A stretch of DNA of 64,000 nt from CAVWSM01 sp963798505 (GCA_963798505.1 CAWCTX010000018.1:62001-126000), one strand, 5' to 3'; positions 46,270 to 56,279 are shown, counted from the first letter of the stretch. Translations and numbers: made by a program. The notes: generated by a model not told the origin, from the letters alone.

Positions 46270-46985
46270 CAACGTCTCCGCAGCACGTACCCGACGCCAC
46301 GCACCGTGTGCAGCAGTCGCGGCTCGGTGGTGTCGACCTTGCGGCGCAGGTACGACATGTACGACTCGACGATGCCGCCGTCGCCTCCGAAGTCGTATGC
46401 CCACACATGGTCGAGAATCTGCGACTTGCTGAGGACGCGGCCGGGATTGGCGAGGAAGAAGCGCAGGAGCTTGAACTCGGTCGGCGACAGCGCCACGAGC
46501 TCGCCGGCCTTGCGCACCTCGTGGCTCAGTTCATTGAGCTCGATGTCGGCGAACTCGAGTAGGGGCGGCGCATCCTGCGGGGCATTGAGGTTGGCTCGCC
46601 GGAGCACGGCACGCACGCGAGCGAGCGAGCTCGTCCAGGCTGAACGGCTTCACCACGTAGTCGTCGCCGCCCAGCGTGAGACCGTGCACGCGGTCCTCAG
46701 TGGCGTCCTTGGCGGTGAGGAAGATCACGGGGACGTGCTGGCCGCGCTCGCGGAGGTGTCGGAGGACGGAGAAGCCGTCGATGCCCGGCATCATGACGTC
46801 GAGCACGACCAGGTCGGGCCGGAGCTCGCCCGCGATGTCTAGCGCGCGCCAGCCGTCTTCCGCCGTTGTCACGTCGAACCCCGCGTAGCGCAGGCTGGCA
46901 GCGAGCAGCTCGCGGATGTTGGGCTCGTCGTCGACGACGAGGAGCTTGGCGCGGTGTGGTCTGGGGCGGTGCCGGTGCTGCTCAT
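46269..46985 (-). CDS. OmpR-type response regulator (frame breaks)
   Basis: About 235 residues. The receiver domain opens AKLLVVDDEPNIRELLAASL, with phospho-acceptor Asp in LVVLDVMMPGIDGFSVLRHL and the switch Lys in DDYVVKPFSLDELAR. A break near 46620 leads to the winged-helix DNA-binding domain: ELVALSPTEFKLLRFFLANP, GRVLSKSQILDHVWAYDFGG and YMSYLRRKVDTTEPRLLHTV then RGVGYVLRRR. ATG 46985 needs one more indel before the receiver. First gene of the regulator-kinase-glycosyltransferase transcript; it probably controls that operon. Confidence 0.9.
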
Positions 46986-47063
46986 GGTCGTGATCGCCAC
47001 GACTCCCACAGTGGACCGCGGGCCTGAGACGGCCCTGAGCGTTGCCTGGGAGGTTCCTGAGAA

Positions 47064-47345
47064 TCACGCCGGTGCGAGCGCGAAACTGCCGCGAATCCTG
47101 TGGTGCAGCCTGGCCAGCGAAAGCAGCTCACTCGCCTGGCGGAGCACGGCAAGTCGCAGCGAGTTGCGCTCAGCGGGCGCCGCGCGGCTGTGCAGTGACT
47201 CTTCGTGCGCCAACCATCCGTTGACGGCCTGCAGCATGACTGCCGCAGTCTCATGATTTGCGCCCCCGACGATCTCGATCGTCACCGGCTCGCCCAGCAC
47301 GGACGACTCGGTGCTGGCGATGACCTCGTTTCGTGGAGTGTTCAT
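47064..47345 (-). CDS. Hypothetical protein
   Basis: A 93-residue frame from ATG 47345 (MNTPRNEVIASTESSVLGEP), with a beta-start (VTIEIVGGANHETAAVMLQA) and a helical C terminus (RLAVLRQASELLSLARLHHR). No family recognised. An open frame extends upstream to 47426. It lies between holB and the response-regulator gene on the same strand. Codon use looks ordinary, but evidence for expression is only the open frame. Confidence 0.45.
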   Translation of the reverse strand: MNTPRNEVIASTESSVLGEPVTIEIVGGANHETAAVMLQAVNGWLAHEESLHSRAAPAERNSLRLAVLRQASELLSLARLHHRIRGSFALAPA

Positions 47346-47469
47346 GTCATGCAGCCTGGTCCCACAGTCTTGGAATCTGATGGTCGGCGCCTCGGTAGTT
47401 AGCCCGCCATCGGCTTTCCTTGCCAACGCGCCCAGCTGCCGGTTGAGTTCCGCCAGCAGAACTGGTGAC

Positions 47470-48633
47470 CTAACCCGCCTTCAGACGCAGCGCCATCGAC
47501 TCGAGCGCGAGCAGGGGCGCAACGTTGCCCTCCAGCGCCTCGCGGGTCTCGACGATGGCGTCCATGCGTCGCACGGTCGACGCGGGATCGGTCTGCCGGG
47601 CCAGGCGATCGAGGTGGACGCGCAGCTCTTCGTTGACCAGTGTCGACTGCGCGCCGAGCTGCAGCACGAGCACGTCGCGGTAGACGGCGAGGATGTCGAC
47701 GAGCGCGCGGTCGACCGAGTCGCGCTGGACCCGCTTGCGCCGGGTCTTCTGGTCGTCGGCGAGCGCCTTGAGCGCCGCGGTGGCGCTGCGCGGCGTGCGC
47801 GACCCGGGGCCGGCGCCCAGCGCCGTGCGCAGTTCGTCGGTCTCTCGCGCGTCGAGCTCGTCGCAGCGCGCGTTGGCGTCCTCCTCGGCGGCGTCGACAA
47901 GGTTGGCCGCGGCCTGCAGGCACGACCCGATGTCGCGGACCTGGAACACCAGCCGCAGCACCTCGTTGCGCCGGTTGCGCGTCTGCTCGTCAACGGCCAG
48001 CCCACGAGCGCGGCCGATGTGTCCCTGCGCCGCGCGCGCGGCGAACGCCGCGATGGCCGCGTCGACGCCGTGCGTCCGCTCGAGATGCCGGGCCACGTCG
48101 TCATAGGGCGGGGTGCGCAGCCCCACGACACGGCAGCGGGACCGGATCGTGGGCACGATGTCCTCGGCGGTGGGCGCACACAGCATCCACACCGTGCGCG
48201 ACGGCGGCTCCTCGACCGAGAGCAGCAACGCGTCGGCAGCATCGTCGGTGAGCCGGTCAGCGTCCTCGATGACGACCACCTGCCAGCGACCCTTGGCCGG
48301 CCGCAGCGACGCCCGGGGAACGAACTCGCGCACGTCGTCGACTTTGATGGACAGCTGCTCAGTGGCAACGAGCATGACGTCGGGGTGCGCACCGGACAGC
48401 GCGGTGCGGCAGTCGTTGCACTCGCCGCACCCACCCGTCTGGCACTGCAGCGCCGCGGCGAACGCCTTGGCCACGACCGAGCGGCCCGAGCCCGGCGGCC
48501 CGGTGAACAGCCAGGCGTGCGTCATGACGTCTCCCGCGCCGGACTCCCGGGCGACCACCCGCTGCGCATCGGCCACCGCGCGCTGTAGCTCGGGCACGAC
48601 CGACTGGCCGACCACCGCATCCCAGACTGTCAT
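47470..48633 (-). CDS. holB: DNA polymerase III delta' subunit
   Basis: The clamp-loader subunit delta', 387 residues, AAA+ fold. Motifs: AWLFTGPPGSGRSVVAKAFA, the P-loop with Arg in place of the usual Lys (GPPGSGRS), as expected for delta' which does not hydrolyse ATP; a zinc module CQTGGCGECNDC; KVDDVREFVPRASLRPAKGR; and VVVIEDADRLTDDAADALLL then SVEEPP with the SRC sensor region (TIRSRCRVV). ATG 48633 overlaps the tmk stop (ATGA). The tmk-holB order is typical of Gram-positives. Confidence 0.93.
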   Translation of the reverse strand: MTVWDAVVGQSVVPELQRAVADAQRVVARESGAGDVMTHAWLFTGPPGSGRSVVAKAFAAALQCQTGGCGECNDCRTALSGAHPDVMLVATEQLSIKVDDVREFVPRASLRPAKGRWQVVVIEDADRLTDDAADALLLSVEEPPSRTVWMLCAPTAEDIVPTIRSRCRVVGLRTPPYDDVARHLERTHGVDAAIAAFAARAAQGHIGRARGLAVDEQTRNRRNEVLRLVFQVRDIGSCLQAAANLVDAAEEDANARCDELDARETDELRTALGAGPGSRTPRSATAALKALADDQKTRRKRVQRDSVDRALVDILAVYRDVLVLQLGAQSTLVNEELRVHLDRLARQTDPASTVRRMDAIVETREALEGNVAPLLALESMALRLKAG

Positions 48634-49280
48634 CGCGCGGCCACCCGGACATCGACGACACGGGCGACAGCGGAGCGGACCTGAGACGCGACGACATCAG
48701 GAGGCCCCGTCGCGTCGACGACCGCGTAGCGCTCCGGCGCCTTGGCCGCCAGGTCGAGGAACGCCTGACGAACGCGCTGGTGGAACGCCTCGGGCTCGCC
48801 CTCCAGCCGGTCGGCGGTGTCGAACCGGCCGCGCCCGACGTCGGCGGGCACGTCCAGCACGACGGTGAGGTCAGCGACCAGGCCGCCCGTGGCGAACGCG
48901 GAGAGCTCCGCGACCGCGTCGGCACCGAGCCCGCGCCCGACACCCTGGTAGGCGATCGAGGAGTCGATGTAGCGGTCGGTCACGACGACGGCGCCGCGCG
49001 CCAGAGCAGGCCGCACGAGAGCAGCAACGTGCTCGGCGCGGTCGGCCGCGTAGAGCAGCGCCTCAGCCCGGTCGGACAGACCGGCGTTGGCAGGGTCGAG
49101 CACGAGCTGGCGGATCGTCGGACCGATGCGCGAGTCGCCCGGCTCGCGCGTCAACACCACCTCGTGACCCAGGCCGCGCAGCCAGTCGGCCAGCAGCCGG
49201 GCCTGCGTCGACTTGCCGGCGCCGTCACCGCCCTCGAGGGCGATCAGGCGGCCGGCCGGCGGGCTGGGCTGCGGAGGCAC
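48630..49280 (-). CDS. tmk: Thymidylate kinase
   Basis: Phosphorylates dTMP to dTDP; cytosolic and essential. 216 residues from GTG 49280 (VPPQPSPPAGRLIALEGGDG then AGKSTQARLLADWL). The P-loop is GGDGAGKST, followed by the DR(E/P) block LTREPGDSRIG, the TMP-binding VVTDRYIDSSIAYQGVGRGL, and LTVVLDVPADVGRGRFD before the lid. The open frame extends upstream, but the P-loop at residue 15 fixes the start. Coupled to holB by a four-base overlap. Confidence 0.95.
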   Translation of the reverse strand: MPPQPSPPAGRLIALEGGDGAGKSTQARLLADWLRGLGHEVVLTREPGDSRIGPTIRQLVLDPANAGLSDRAEALLYAADRAEHVAALVRPALARGAVVVTDRYIDSSIAYQGVGRGLGADAVAELSAFATGGLVADLTVVLDVPADVGRGRFDTADRLEGEPEAFHQRVRQAFLDLAAKAPERYAVVDATGPPDVVASQVRSAVARVVDVRVAAR

Positions 49281-49424
49281 GCGGCCAGCGTAGTGACTCC
49301 CCCGGACACAACCCCGGCGGGTTTCGGGGTAGCCCCACCGAGATCTGGGTGCGATCCCCAATGCCCGCCTGCCCCTTTCGCGACGAGGGTGAAAGGGACG
49401 AGTCCAGGAAGCGGGTGGGACGAG

Positions 49425-50187
49425 GTGAACGTCCAGTCCATCGTCGAGTCGGCGCCGCTGATCGCGTACGTCGGGATCGTCGTACTGGTCGCCCTGGACG
49501 CGGTCGCGCCGTTGCTTCCGGCTGAGATCGTCGTGCTCGCGGCCGCGGCCGTCTCCCTGGACGGGCGCCTCGACTGGTGGGCCGTCGCCGTTGCCGCGGC
49601 TGTCGGCGGGGTCGTCGGCGACCACCTGACGTACGGCCTGCGGGCGACGCCTGCTCCGCCGACAGCTTGCCGCTCTGCGCGGCCGGCTGACTCGCCAGCG
49701 GTCACCGGCCGAACCGGCGACCGAGACCGGAGTCGGCTTCGTCGTGGTCGGCCGGTTCGTGCCGGGTGGCCGCAGCGCAGCGGGCGCTCTGGCCGGGCAC
49801 TTGCGGGTCCGGTGGCGTCGGTTCGCGCTGGCCTCGGTCGCCGGGTCGCTCGCCTGGGCGACGTCAACCGTGCTGCTGGGCCGCGGTGCGTCCGCTCTCG
49901 TGGACGGGCCGGACTGGCAGAAGATCCTGGCGTCGGTGGTCGTCGGCCTCGGCATCAGCGCTCTGCTTGTCGGGGTGCACCGGGTCGATACGGGTGCGCC
50001 GCCGACTCAGCTCCGAGGCTTGGAACGCGCAGCCGCCTTCTTCCGTGGCGCGGCGGCGGCCTTCTTCCGGGGCGCTGGGCCTTTCGACCGCTTTTCGGCC
50101 ATGAGCTCCACCGCCCGCGCGTGGGTGATCGACTCCACCGACTCCGACCGCGGCACGGTGACGTTGGTGGTGCCGTCGGTGATGTAG
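49425..50187 (+). CDS. DedA-family membrane protein (frameshift)
   Basis: A polytopic inner-membrane protein of the DedA/SNARE-associated family; members flip undecaprenyl-phosphate or affect membrane potential. GTG 49425 starts VNVQSIVESAPLIAYVGIVV, then PLLPAEIVVLAAAAVS and GVVGDHLTYGLG-like. One shift near 49645 gives LLRRQLAALRGRLTRQRSPA and the DedA core VVGRFVPGGRSAAGALAGHL then RVRWRRFALASVAGSLAW. The open frame ends at 50187, 180 bases inside the converging topA, so the true stop is probably near 50000 and another indel is likely. Divergent from tmk. Confidence 0.78.
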
Positions 50188-52668
50188 GGGCCGAAGCGGC
50201 CATCCTTGATCACCAGCGGCTTCTTGCTCTCCGGGTCCTCGCCGAGCTCGCGCAGCGGCGGCGCCGCGGCGGCACTGCCACGTCCACGCTGCTTAGGCTG
50301 CGCGTAGATGGCGGTCGCCTCCTCGAGCGTGACAGTGAACAGCTGCTCCTCGGACTCGAGCGAGCGCGAGTCGGTGCCCTTCTTGAGGTACGGCCCATAG
50401 CGGCCGTTCTGCGCGGTGACCTCCTGGCCGTCGGCCGGGTCGATCCCCACGACGCGGGGCAGCGTGAACAGCTCGAGGGCCTGGTCGAGCGTCACCGTGT
50501 CGACCGACATCGACTTGAACAGCGATGCCGTGCGCGGCTTGGCCTTCGCCGGCGCGTCCTCCGGAAGCACCTCGGTGACGTAGGGCCCGTAGCGGCCCTC
50601 CTTGGCGACGATCTTGAGCCCGGTGGCGGGGTCGACCCCGAGCTCGCGGTCACCGTTGCCGCGCGCGATCAGCTCGCCGGCGAGGTCCGGCGTCATCTCG
50701 TCGGGCGGCAGGTCGTCGGGTACGGGGCCGCGGTTGCCCTCGGCGTCCTCGACGTACGGGCCGTAACGGCCCACCCGCACGACGAAGCCGTCGCCGATCG
50801 GCACCGACGACACCTCGCGCGCGTCGATCTCGCCAAGTCCGTCGACGAGCGGCTTGAGGCCGACGAGCCCGTCGGCGCCGTTCCAGAACCGGTTGAGCAT
50901 GGTGATGCGGTCGAGGTCGCCGGCCGCGACCATGTCGAGGCGGTCCTCCATCAGCGCGGTGAACCCGTAGTCGACGAACCGCGTGAAGTGCCGCTCGAGG
51001 AAGCTGCACGACCGCGAACGCAAGCCAGGCCGGGACCAGGGCGTTGCCGCGCTTGAACACGTACCCGCGGTCGAGGATGGTGCGGATGATCGACGCGTAG
51101 GTCGACGGCCGACCGATCTCGCGCTCCTCGAGCTCGCGCACGAGGGTGGCCTCGGTGTAGCGCGCCGGCGGCTTGGTGCTGTGCCCCTCGGCGTCGATTG
51201 CGACCGCGGTGACGTGCTGGCCCTCCTCGAGCGCCGGGAGCCGGCGTTCCTTGTCGTCGAGCTCGGCCTCGGGGTCGTCGGTTCCTTCGACGTACGCCTT
51301 GAGGAAGCCGAAGAAGTCGATGGTGCGACCGGAGGCGGCAAACTCGACCGGCGTGCCGTCGGCCGCCGTGGCGGCGATGCGCACCGAGACCGTGCGTCCG
51401 GTGGCGTCGCGCATCTGTGACGCGACGGTGCGCATCCAGATCAGCTCGTACAGCCGGTAGTCGTCGCCGTGCAGGCCCGTCTGCCCCGGGGTGCGGAACT
51501 TGTCACCGGCAGGGCGGATGGCTTCGTGCGCCTCTTGAGCGTTCTTCACCTTGGAGGCGTAGGTGCGCGGCTGGTCGGGCAGGTACTCCGCGCCGTACAA
51601 CTCGGCCACCTGTGCACGTGCGGCCGCGATCGCTGTGCCCGACAGCGTCGTGGAGTCGGTGCGCATGTAGGTGATGAAGCCGTTCTCGTACAGCCGCTGC
51701 GCGACCTGCATCGTGCGCGAGGCGCCGAAGCCGAGCTTGCGGCTCGCCTCTTGCTGCATCGTCGTGGTGCGGAAGGGCGCGTAGGGGCTTCGCCGGTAGG
51801 GCTTCGACTCGACCGAGCGGACGACGAACTCCTGCCCGGTCAGCGACTCCGCGAGTCCGCGCGCGGCGGTCTCGTCGAGGCGCGCGACGTCGCTGTTCTT
51901 CAGCTCGCCATCAGTGCCGAAGTCGCGGCCGGAGGCAACCCGTCGACCGTCGACAGTGGCCAGCCGGGCGACGAAGCTTGATGACGGGCCGGCTTGTTCA
52001 CTCGCTTCGAGCGTGGCCTCGAGGTCCCAGTAGTCGGCGGACCGGAACGCCATGCGCTCCCGCTCACGGTCGACCACGAGCCGTGTCGCCACCGACTGCA
52101 CGCGCCCCGCGGACAGACCCTGGGTGACCTTGCGCCAGAGCACGGGCGAGACCTCGTAGCCATACAGCCGGTCGAGAATGCGCCTGGCTTCCTGCGCGTC
52201 GACCAGCGGCTTGTTGATGTCGCGCGGCGCCTCGACCGCGCGGCGGATCGCGTCCTGGGTGATCTCGTGGAAGACCATGCGCTTGACCGGGACCTTGGGC
52301 TTGAGCTCTTGCTCGAGATGCCAGGCGATGGCCTCGCCCTCGCGGTCCTCGTCGGTGGCGAGAAACAGCTCGTCGGCGCCCTTGAGCAGATCCTTGAGCT
52401 TCCTGACCTGGGCCTTGCTGCGCGCCGGGACGACGTAGAGCGGGTCGAATCCCTTCTCGACGTCGACGCCCACCGGCGCCCCGTAGCGGTCGCGCTTGGC
52501 CTCGGGCACTTCGGTCTTCTTGCTCGGCAGGTCGCGGATGTGCCCCACCGAGGACTCGACGACGTAGCCCTTGCCGAGGTAGCTGGCGATCGTCTTCGCC
52601 TTGGCGGGCGACTCGACGATGACCAGGCGGCTCGGCTCGGCTGCGGTGGTCTTCCTCTTCGCGGGCAC
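50007..52668 (-). CDS. topA: DNA topoisomerase I (one frame break)
   Basis: A type IA topoisomerase that relaxes negative supercoils; essential. About 887 residues. Toprim domain: LVIVESPAKAKTIASYLGKG and LATDEDREGEAIAWHLEQEL (the DxDxE-like acid site). The catalytic tyrosine is in GFITYMRTDSTT (about Tyr332). The C terminus carries the actinobacterial repeats VGRYGPYVED, EGRYGPYVTE, NGRYGPYLKK and DGRFGPYITD, then a Lys/Ala tail. The single break is near 51005: the first frame ends LAFAVVQL, the second resumes LERHFTRFVDYGFTALMEDR. An extra T explains it. A GTG start at 52668 follows AGGAAAGAG. Confidence 0.95.
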
Positions 52669-52852
52669 GCGGTTCTCTTTCCTCACACTGACGGTCGAGC
52701 GGGCGCTCTCCCGGGGGAACCGTAACCGGTCTCGCCCCTGGGGCGGGCAACGCGGGGGACGGCTCGAGCCTTCCCGGCGCGCAGATCAGAGACGCAGGAA
52801 GCCGTCGCGGACCAGGTCGCGCACCGCGCCGCTGAGCTCATCGTCCGACGTT

Positions 52853-52913
52853 GTTGATCATGGCGAAGATGTGGTCATTTTCCGGTTTTGGGAACATCTT
52901 CGCCATGATCAAC
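52853..52913. terminator. Long hairpin downstream of hppA
   Basis: A perfect 19-base stem (GTTGATCATGGCGAAGATG and its complement) around a 23-base loop, starting 15 bases past the hppA stop. The large loop and perfect arms look more like a dispersed intergenic palindrome than a simple terminator; it may act as both. Confidence 0.7.
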
Positions 52914-52927
52914 AGCGGAGGGAGGGG

Positions 52928-55258
52928 TCAGGCGGTCGTCACCTGCGACGGGGTGTCGGACGAGGTCTCGATCGCAACCGGGCGTCGCTTGCTCACGACC
53001 ACCGCGGCCACGATCACGAGCGTGGCGACGATCGCGATGGTGTAACGCAGCGCAGTGTTGGCCGAGTCGCCCACGGTCATCTGCACGACCGCGGGAGCGA
53101 TGAGCAACGACACCAGGTTCATCACCTTGAGGAGCGGGTTGATGGCTGGGCCGGCGGTGTCCTTGAACGGGTCGCCGACGGTGTCGCCGATGACGGTCGC
53201 CGCGTGCGCTTCCGAGCCCTTGCCACCGTAGTGGCCGTCCTCGACGAGCTTCTTGGCGTTGTCCCAGGCACCACCGGAGTTGGCCAGGAACACTGCCATC
53301 AACGTGCCCGTCGCGATGGCACCACCGAGGAAACCCGCGAGCGGGCCGACACCGAGGCCGAAGCCCACCGCGATCGGCGCCAAGGCGGCCAGCAGCCCGG
53401 GCGTCGCCAGCTCGCGGAGCGAGTCGCGGGTGACGATGTCGACAACGCGGCCGTACTCGGGCTTGGCCGTACCCTCCATGATCCCGGGGATCTCACGGAA
53501 CTGGCGGCGCACCTCGTAGACGACCGCCCCGGCCGCTCGGCCGACCGCACTGATTGCGAGGCCAGAGAAGAGGAACACGACCGACGCCCCGATGAGCACG
53601 CCGACCAACGTGTTGGGCGAGACGATCTCCTGCTGGAAGAGCTGGGCGACACTCGAGCTCACCGTGTCGAGGTTGGCCCCCACGTCGGCCAGCGCCGTGC
53701 GGATCGAGTCGGTGTAGGAGCCGAACAGCGCGGTCGCCGCGAGCACCGCCGTCGCGATGGCGATGCCCTTGGTGATGGCCTTGGTGGTGTTGCCCACAGC
53801 GTCGAGCTCGGTGAGGATGCGCGAACCGTCGCCGTGCACGTCGCCGGACATCTCTGCGATGCCCTGTGCGTTGTCCGACACCGGACCGAAGGTGTCCATC
53901 GCGACGATGACACCAACGGTGGTGAGCAGGCCGCAGCCGGCGAGGGCGATGAGGAACAGCGACAGCACGATCGAGCCGCCACCCAGCAGGAAGACACCGA
54001 AGACGGCGGTGCCGATGACGAGCGCGGTGTAGACCGCCGACTCGAGGCCCAGCGCCATGCCGGACAGCACCACGGTGGCTGGGCCGGTGAGCGAGGTCTT
54101 GCCGATGTCGCGCACCGGGCGCTTGTCGGTGCCCGTGAAGTAACCGGTGAGCCACAGGATGATGCCGGCAAGCACGATGCCGATCGCCACGGCGACGGTG
54201 GCCAGCAGGCGCGGGTCCTTGTCGATGGAGGCGAGGTCCGCGCCGATGCCTTCGAAGTCGGCAAACGATCCTGGAAGGAAGGAGTAGGCAGCGATCGCGC
54301 ACAGCACCGCTGAGACGACGGCGGAAGCGTAGAACGACCTGTTGATCGTCACGAGGCCGTTCTCGCCCGGCCGCGGACGGGTGAGGTAGATGCCGAGCAC
54401 GGCGGTCAGCGCCCCGAGCGCCGGCACGATCAGCGGGAAGACGAGACCGTCGGCGCCGAAGGCCGCCTTGCCGAGGATGAGCGCGGCCACGAGCGTCACC
54501 GCGTACGACTCGAACAGGTCGGCGGCCATGCCGGCGCAGTCACCGACGTTGTCACCCACGTTGTCGGCGATCGTTGCGGCGTTGCGCGGATCGTCCTCGG
54601 GGATGCCCTGCTCGACCTTGCCCACCAGGTCGGCGCCGACGTCGGCGGCCTTGGTGAAGATGCCGCCACCGACACGCATGAACATGGCCAGCAGGGCCGC
54701 GCCGAAGCCGAAGCCCTCGAGGACGTTCGGTGCGTCAGTTCGGTAGATCAGCACCACGAGCGCTGCACCGAGGAGGCCGAGGCCGACGACCCCCATGCCG
54801 ACCGCACCACCGGTGCGGAAGGCGATGCGCATCGCGGGGTCGCGACCCTCGTCTCGGGCTGCCGCGGCGACCCGAAGGTTGGCGCGCACCGCGAGCCACA
54901 TGCCGAGATAGCCGATCGCCGCCGAGAACCCGGCGCCGAAGACGAACGCGATCGAGCGGCCGATCCGGACATCGGCGTCACCGGGGAGGAAGAAGAGGAG
55001 GACGAAGACAAGCGCGACGAAGATCGCCAGCGTGCGGAACTGCCGGTTGAGGTAGGCGGCTGCCCCCTCCTGCACGGCGCGCGCGATGGTCTTCATGCGC
55101 TCAGTGCCCTCGCTGGCCGCCAGCACCTCTCGGCGGAACATGCTCGCCATCACGAGCGCGGCCGCGCCCACAAGGGCGACGACCACGACGTAGCTGAGGT
55201 TGGCTCCAGAGAGCGAGACCTCCGGGCCGCTCTCGGCGGCGCGGTAGAGCACGGTCAT
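52928..55258 (-). CDS. hppA: K+-independent H+-translocating pyrophosphatase
   Basis: An integral-membrane proton pump driven by PPi hydrolysis, 776 residues with about 16 membrane segments. Signature: DVGADLVGKVEQGIPEDDPR then N near residue 205, with NVGDNVGDCAGMAADLFESY following and DTVGDPFKDTAGPAINPLLK near the C terminus. The site that separates K+-dependent from K+-independent pumps reads GNTTKA, with Lys493, so no potassium is needed. The frame is intact. It works with ppa (10 kb region) on the same metabolite. Confidence 0.96.
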   Translation of the reverse strand: MTVLYRAAESGPEVSLSGANLSYVVVVALVGAAALVMASMFRREVLAASEGTERMKTIARAVQEGAAAYLNRQFRTLAIFVALVFVLLFFLPGDADVRIGRSIAFVFGAGFSAAIGYLGMWLAVRANLRVAAAARDEGRDPAMRIAFRTGGAVGMGVVGLGLLGAALVVLIYRTDAPNVLEGFGFGAALLAMFMRVGGGIFTKAADVGADLVGKVEQGIPEDDPRNAATIADNVGDNVGDCAGMAADLFESYAVTLVAALILGKAAFGADGLVFPLIVPALGALTAVLGIYLTRPRPGENGLVTINRSFYASAVVSAVLCAIAAYSFLPGSFADFEGIGADLASIDKDPRLLATVAVAIGIVLAGIILWLTGYFTGTDKRPVRDIGKTSLTGPATVVLSGMALGLESAVYTALVIGTAVFGVFLLGGGSIVLSLFLIALAGCGLLTTVGVIVAMDTFGPVSDNAQGIAEMSGDVHGDGSRILTELDAVGNTTKAITKGIAIATAVLAATALFGSYTDSIRTALADVGANLDTVSSSVAQLFQQEIVSPNTLVGVLIGASVVFLFSGLAISAVGRAAGAVVYEVRRQFREIPGIMEGTAKPEYGRVVDIVTRDSLRELATPGLLAALAPIAVGFGLGVGPLAGFLGGAIATGTLMAVFLANSGGAWDNAKKLVEDGHYGGKGSEAHAATVIGDTVGDPFKDTAGPAINPLLKVMNLVSLLIAPAVVQMTVGDSANTALRYTIAIVATLVIVAAVVVSKRRPVAIETSSDTPSQVTTA

Positions 55259-55481
55259 ACGTCCTCCTTGACGTGGCCCTTTGGGCCGGACCGGCTGTGG
55301 CAGCCGCTCCGACGCCAGGCGCGCCGGTCACGGTCACCACACGGTCGATGGGGTCTGTGACGGAATGGGTCAACCACGCCCCGCTGAGGGCGTTGGTGGA
55401 CCCGGTGGGGGGCGAGTCTACGAGATGGCCATCACAGGGGGGAGCCCGGGTGGTGTGGCGACGGTCACGTTGGGCCGGCTC

Positions 55482-55928
55482 TCACACGCGTGCCGGAGCC
55501 CAGCGCAGCTCCAGTCGGATGCCTTGCGGCCCGGCCGTGACGTCGACCTCGGTTGCGAGCTCGTCGAGCAAGGCGAGGACGGCGCCGATCGGTAGCGGCT
55601 CGGGCTCCGGACTGGGACGCGATGCGTCGAGCGAAATGAGGTGTTCGGCCGCCTCCGGGCCGGTCGCCTCAGCGAGCGGAGTCTCGGCGGAGACGGCAAT
55701 CGCGACGGCCAGGCCGTCATCGTCGCGGATCTCGAGCTTGATCTGTGCGTCCCCGTCGTGGCCGTCGCCGAGGCGCAGCATGAGACCACTCGCCTCGCCG
55801 ACGGCCAGTCGAACCGACTCGAGGGTCTCGTCGGACATTCCCGACAGGCGCGCGACCGCGACGGCGACCTGCCGCGCTGTTCTGACGTGGGCAGCGTCAG
55901 GCGGGATGCTGAGCTCGACCGAGGCCAT
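55482..55928 (-). CDS. Anti-sigma-factor-like ATP-binding protein
   Basis: A 148-residue GHKL-type ATPase domain like RsbW kinases: MASVELSIPPDAAHVRTARQ, the N-box helix LESVRLAVGEASGLMLRLG and a degenerate G1 region. The G2 glycines are poorly conserved, so kinase activity is uncertain. It starts 12 bases after the STAS gene, its likely binding partner in a partner switch controlling a sigma factor. No sigma factor is in this window. Confidence 0.8.
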   Translation of the reverse strand: MASVELSIPPDAAHVRTARQVAVAVARLSGMSDETLESVRLAVGEASGLMLRLGDGHDGDAQIKLEIRDDDGLAVAIAVSAETPLAEATGPEAAEHLISLDASRPSPEPEPLPIGAVLALLDELATEVDVTAGPQGIRLELRWAPARV

Positions 55929-55940
55929 GGCGCTCGCCTG

Positions 55941-56279
55941 TCACTCGGCGGAGGTGGCCTCGTCGACCGAGGCGTGGATGGGAAAGACCTTGGTCAGCCC
56001 GGTGATGCGAAAGATCTTGAGGATGCGCTCTTGTGTGCAGACCAGCCGCAACGAGCCTTCGCGGCTCTTGACCCGCTTGAGGCCGCCGACCAGAACGCCC
56101 AGGCCGGTGGAGTCGAGGAACTCGACGCGCTCCATGTCGACGACGATGTCGACGTGGCCTGAGTCGACCAGCGTGACCAGCTGCTCGCGCAGCTTGGGAG
56201 CGGTGTAGACGTCGACCTCGCCCCCGACCTCGACCACGGTGCGGCCGTGATGCTCGCGCGTGGTCAATGTGAGATCCAC
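55941..56279 (-). CDS. STAS anti-anti-sigma factor (BldG/RsbV-like)
   Basis: A 112-residue STAS protein. GTG 56279 follows GGAGG. VDLTLTTREHHGRTVVEVGG then EVDVYTAPKLREQL leads to MERVEFLDSTGLGVLVGGLK, where the phospho-acceptor serine is in LDSTGLG. It ends KVFPIHASVDEATSAE. The match to BldG-type antagonists is strong. First of a two-gene unit with the ATP-binding protein; divergent from the helicase gene. Confidence 0.92.
   Translation of the reverse strand: MDLTLTTREHHGRTVVEVGGEVDVYTAPKLREQLVTLVDSGHVDIVVDMERVEFLDSTGLGVLVGGLKRVKSREGSLRLVCTQERILKIFRITGLTKVFPIHASVDEATSAE

Noticed and set aside
48780..51056. 758-codon plus-strand frame
   Set aside because: Mostly antisense to tmk and topA. 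Only its 49425-49645 part encodes something real, the DedA N terminus.
52601..54313. 570-codon plus-strand frame
   Set aside because: Antisense to hppA, with Arg/Asp/His-rich composition and no motifs.
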